From an uncultured Chthonomonas sp. (lineage in GTDB: Bacteria; Armatimonadota; Chthonomonadetes; Chthonomonadales; CAJBBX01), in the NCBI GenBank assembly GCA_903951425.1, contig CAJBBX010000048.1, forward strand, positions 1 through 45,454: a stretch of DNA of 45,454 bases, written 5' to 3'. Numbering within the stretch: the first letter of the stretch is position 1; each line of letters starts with the position of its first letter. A model generated the notes under the pieces. It was given only the letters and a program-made list of their open reading frames with translations. It did not search any database and was not told where the DNA came from. The translations under genes and the position numbers were made by a program. Positions 43,883-45,454 of this stretch are shown here, piece by piece.

Positions 43883-43914
43883 CAGGGGAAAGAGGCCGGC
43901 GCCTCTTTCCCCTG
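43883..43914. terminator. Bidirectional terminator between FG-GAP and protease genes
   Basis: A perfect 14-bp inverted repeat (43883-43896 with 43901-43914) with loop CGGC. The arms contain A-rich and T-rich blocks so either strand could stall polymerase. It lies 31 bp after the FG-GAP stop and 47 bp after the convergent protease stop. Confidence 0.75.
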
Positions 43915-43961
43915 CGTGTAAGTCTGCGAACCGACCGCCACGGATGGTGGCGGCTCCGACC

Positions 43962-45164
43962 CTACCAGATCCAGGACGCCAGGTACACCGACTTCTCGAT
44001 GTCTATGATGCCCTTGCCCAGTTCTCCTGCGAAGGCTGGATCGCCTGGGCGCGAGGTCCTGACCATCAGCCAGTCGATCACGTGCGGCTCTGACTCCTCC
44101 ACGACGGAAACCAGCAGTGCGGCCTGACCCGCTGCAAACGGCGCGGCCATTGAGGTGCCCGACCAGCTAGCATAGTCGCCGCCGGGGAAGGTACTGCGGA
44201 TGCCGACACCCGGCGCCGCTAAATCGATGTACGTTCCGTAGTTGGAGAACATCGCCCTGGTGTCATCCGCGTTGACAGCCGCCACTGCAGTGACCCCGTG
44301 CAGTCCGGCCGGGAAGCGCAGACCGTCCGACGAGCCGTTGCCCGCCGAGGCGATCAGGACAACATCCCTCTCATGGGCCGATTGGATGGCGCTGGCGAAC
44401 ACCGGAGACACCGTATCTGACCCGAAGCACATCAGCACCACGTCGGCGCCATTCCTGATCGCCCACCGCAGGCCGACCATAACATTGGCGGTAGTGCCGA
44501 CGCCGTCGCCATTCAGTACACGGACCGGCATGATCGAGGCCTTCGGGGCGATCCGAGCCAGAATGCCAGCGACCATGGTGCCGTGACCGTAGGCAGTGTT
44601 CGCTAATCCGTCAGCGATATCAGTAGCCGGTCGTGAAGGATCTATGGCATTGAAGCCCTGCACAACGTGCCCGGCCAAGTCAGGATGGCCTGCATCTGCC
44701 CCAGTATCGAGAACCGCGATGCGTATGCCCTTGCCCTTGGTCACGGACGCCGACTTGCCAAGGTTTACCTGGGTGAACGCCGCCTGGCTGGTGTAGGCGC
44801 CCGGCGACGGGCTCCGGTCGAATGCAAACAGGATCTCGGTCTGCCCCGGGTCTGTCGATGTGACAGGATTCACCGCCTCAGCCGTAACGACGCGGATGTC
44901 GTTCGCCATGCTGGCGAGAACGGCGCCTATGTCACCTGTCTCAACGTATAGCTCATAGATCGGCAGATCACCGATCTGCCTGACCACCGATGCTCGGTGA
45001 TCGGCCGCGATGCGCTCGGGGCTGCACCCCGGCAATGGCGCCACCAGCACTCTACCGTGCCGCGTATCATCGGCACTAGCCACAACCGGCACCACGAACG
45101 ACATTAGTGAAGCGAGCACGGCAAGAGCAACCAACCGAACCCGTCGCGCTGTTAGAGCGAACAT
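43962..45164 (-). CDS. Secreted subtilisin-like (S8) serine protease
   Basis: A 400-aa exported protease. A signal peptide (ARRVRLVALAVLASLMSF, then VVASA) is followed by a propeptide-like region to about 135. The catalytic domain then has Asp153 in AVLDTGADAGHPDL, His194 in GHGTMVAG, the oxyanion Asn in ASAGNGSSDG and Ser338 in SGTSMAAPFAAGQ. All triad residues are intact. ATG 45164 is chosen for the GAGAGAGG site and the signal peptide; the frame is open to 45293. The organisation resembles fervidolysin-type subtilases. It is a single gene facing away from the window end. Confidence 0.93.
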   Translation of the reverse strand: MFALTARRVRLVALAVLASLMSFVVPVVASADDTRHGRVLVAPLPGCSPERIAADHRASVVRQIGDLPIYELYVETGDIGAVLASMANDIRVVTAEAVNPVTSTDPGQTEILFAFDRSPSPGAYTSQAAFTQVNLGKSASVTKGKGIRIAVLDTGADAGHPDLAGHVVQGFNAIDPSRPATDIADGLANTAYGHGTMVAGILARIAPKASIMPVRVLNGDGVGTTANVMVGLRWAIRNGADVVLMCFGSDTVSPVFASAIQSAHERDVVLIASAGNGSSDGLRFPAGLHGVTAVAAVNADDTRAMFSNYGTYIDLAAPGVGIRSTFPGGDYASWSGTSMAAPFAAGQAALLVSVVEESEPHVIDWLMVRTSRPGDPAFAGELGKGIIDIEKSVYLASWIW

Positions 45165-45454
45165 GAACCTCTCTCCTCGTCTATCGTCGCCCAGCACCGC
45201 CCGCTGTCGGAGCCGGTGCGCCGCGTCGCAACGAGCAGCGCAGCAGCCGGGCATCCGACCGAACGACCACAGGCGTCCCAAGACCACCGTCATACCACAC
45301 TCGTGCGCCTGCTTACATCAATGTACCTGTACCGTACCTACGGCACCCCGGCATACCAGATTCGCGCACCATGATCGGTGCCCTGCCCGGCGGCAGTGCG
45401 GCGCGTAACCGGATCACGCATCTGGATGCCGCTGATGGCTAGAGTTGGACGACA
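45165..45454. other. Non-coding end region upstream of protease
   Basis: These 290 bp hold no ORF with coding character. They must contain the protease promoter, but no convincing -35/-10 pair was found on the minus strand. Slightly lower GC and several GTAC-rich words occur near 45321-45341. Confidence 0.4.

Noticed and set aside
45010-45408. 132-aa open frame on the plus strand over the protease start
   Set aside because: Ser/Thr/Arg-rich antisense frame with no motif; the protease signal peptide is on the other strand.

Overview
The window comes from a high-GC, dense, diderm bacterial chromosome. The evidence for two membranes is a porin, a hopanoid pathway, lipoproteins and many exported proteins. 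There is no 16S gene or other clean marker. Features such as a DUF5060-type glycoside hydrolase, ThuA, HpcH/HpaI aldolase, uroporphyrinogen-decarboxylase-like, FG-GAP and hypothetical glycoside hydrolase (GHL6-like) proteins are common in uncultured lineages such as Armatimonadota, Latescibacterota and Poribacteria. That placement is an inference. No tRNA, rRNA, CRISPR array or insertion sequence was seen. Most genes sit in tight operons with overlapping start and stop codons.

Layout. 1-5522 (+): acetate handling, with the end of an OFA-type MFS transporter, acetyl-CoA synthetase, a porin, and a CoA-transferase fused to a GNAT acetyltransferase. 5628-14807 (+): one long operon behind a good sigma70-like promoter, running Lrp regulator, class I aminotransferase, exported protein, unknown protein, squalene-hopene cyclase, hpnH, hpnA, ispH, hpnG. 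14761-17369 (-): nitrogen control, with an ANTAR response regulator, an amt leader carrying two candidate ANTAR hexaloop hairpins, amt and a PII protein. A TauE/SafE exporter lies upstream (17508-18344, -). 18442-21089 (+): a cysteine-cluster protein and a glycoside hydrolase lipoprotein. 21086-23748 (-): thuA, murB and an HpcH/HpaI aldolase.

23877-29364 (+): rex, nadB, ald and a ribose-type ABC permease plus binding protein with no ATPase. The theme is NAD and alanine redox metabolism. 29558-33235 (+): alanine racemase and mreBCD, for cell wall and cell shape. 33223-39355 (-): a five-gene operon of DegT aminotransferase, a GCVE-type glycyl radical enzyme, a BadF-family sugar kinase and two paralogous SIS-domain proteins. 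It is divergent from 39548-43851 (+), a GHL6-like glycoside hydrolase, a UroD-family protein and a seven-repeat FG-GAP protein. 43962-45164 (-): a secreted subtilisin.

The two most promising regions are the ANTAR-amt RNA switch and the divergent glycyl-radical cluster. The latter looks like an undescribed anaerobic pathway for a sugar or amino sugar. It has kinase, isomerase-fold, radical eliminase, aminotransferase and hydrolase components but no radical-SAM activase in view.
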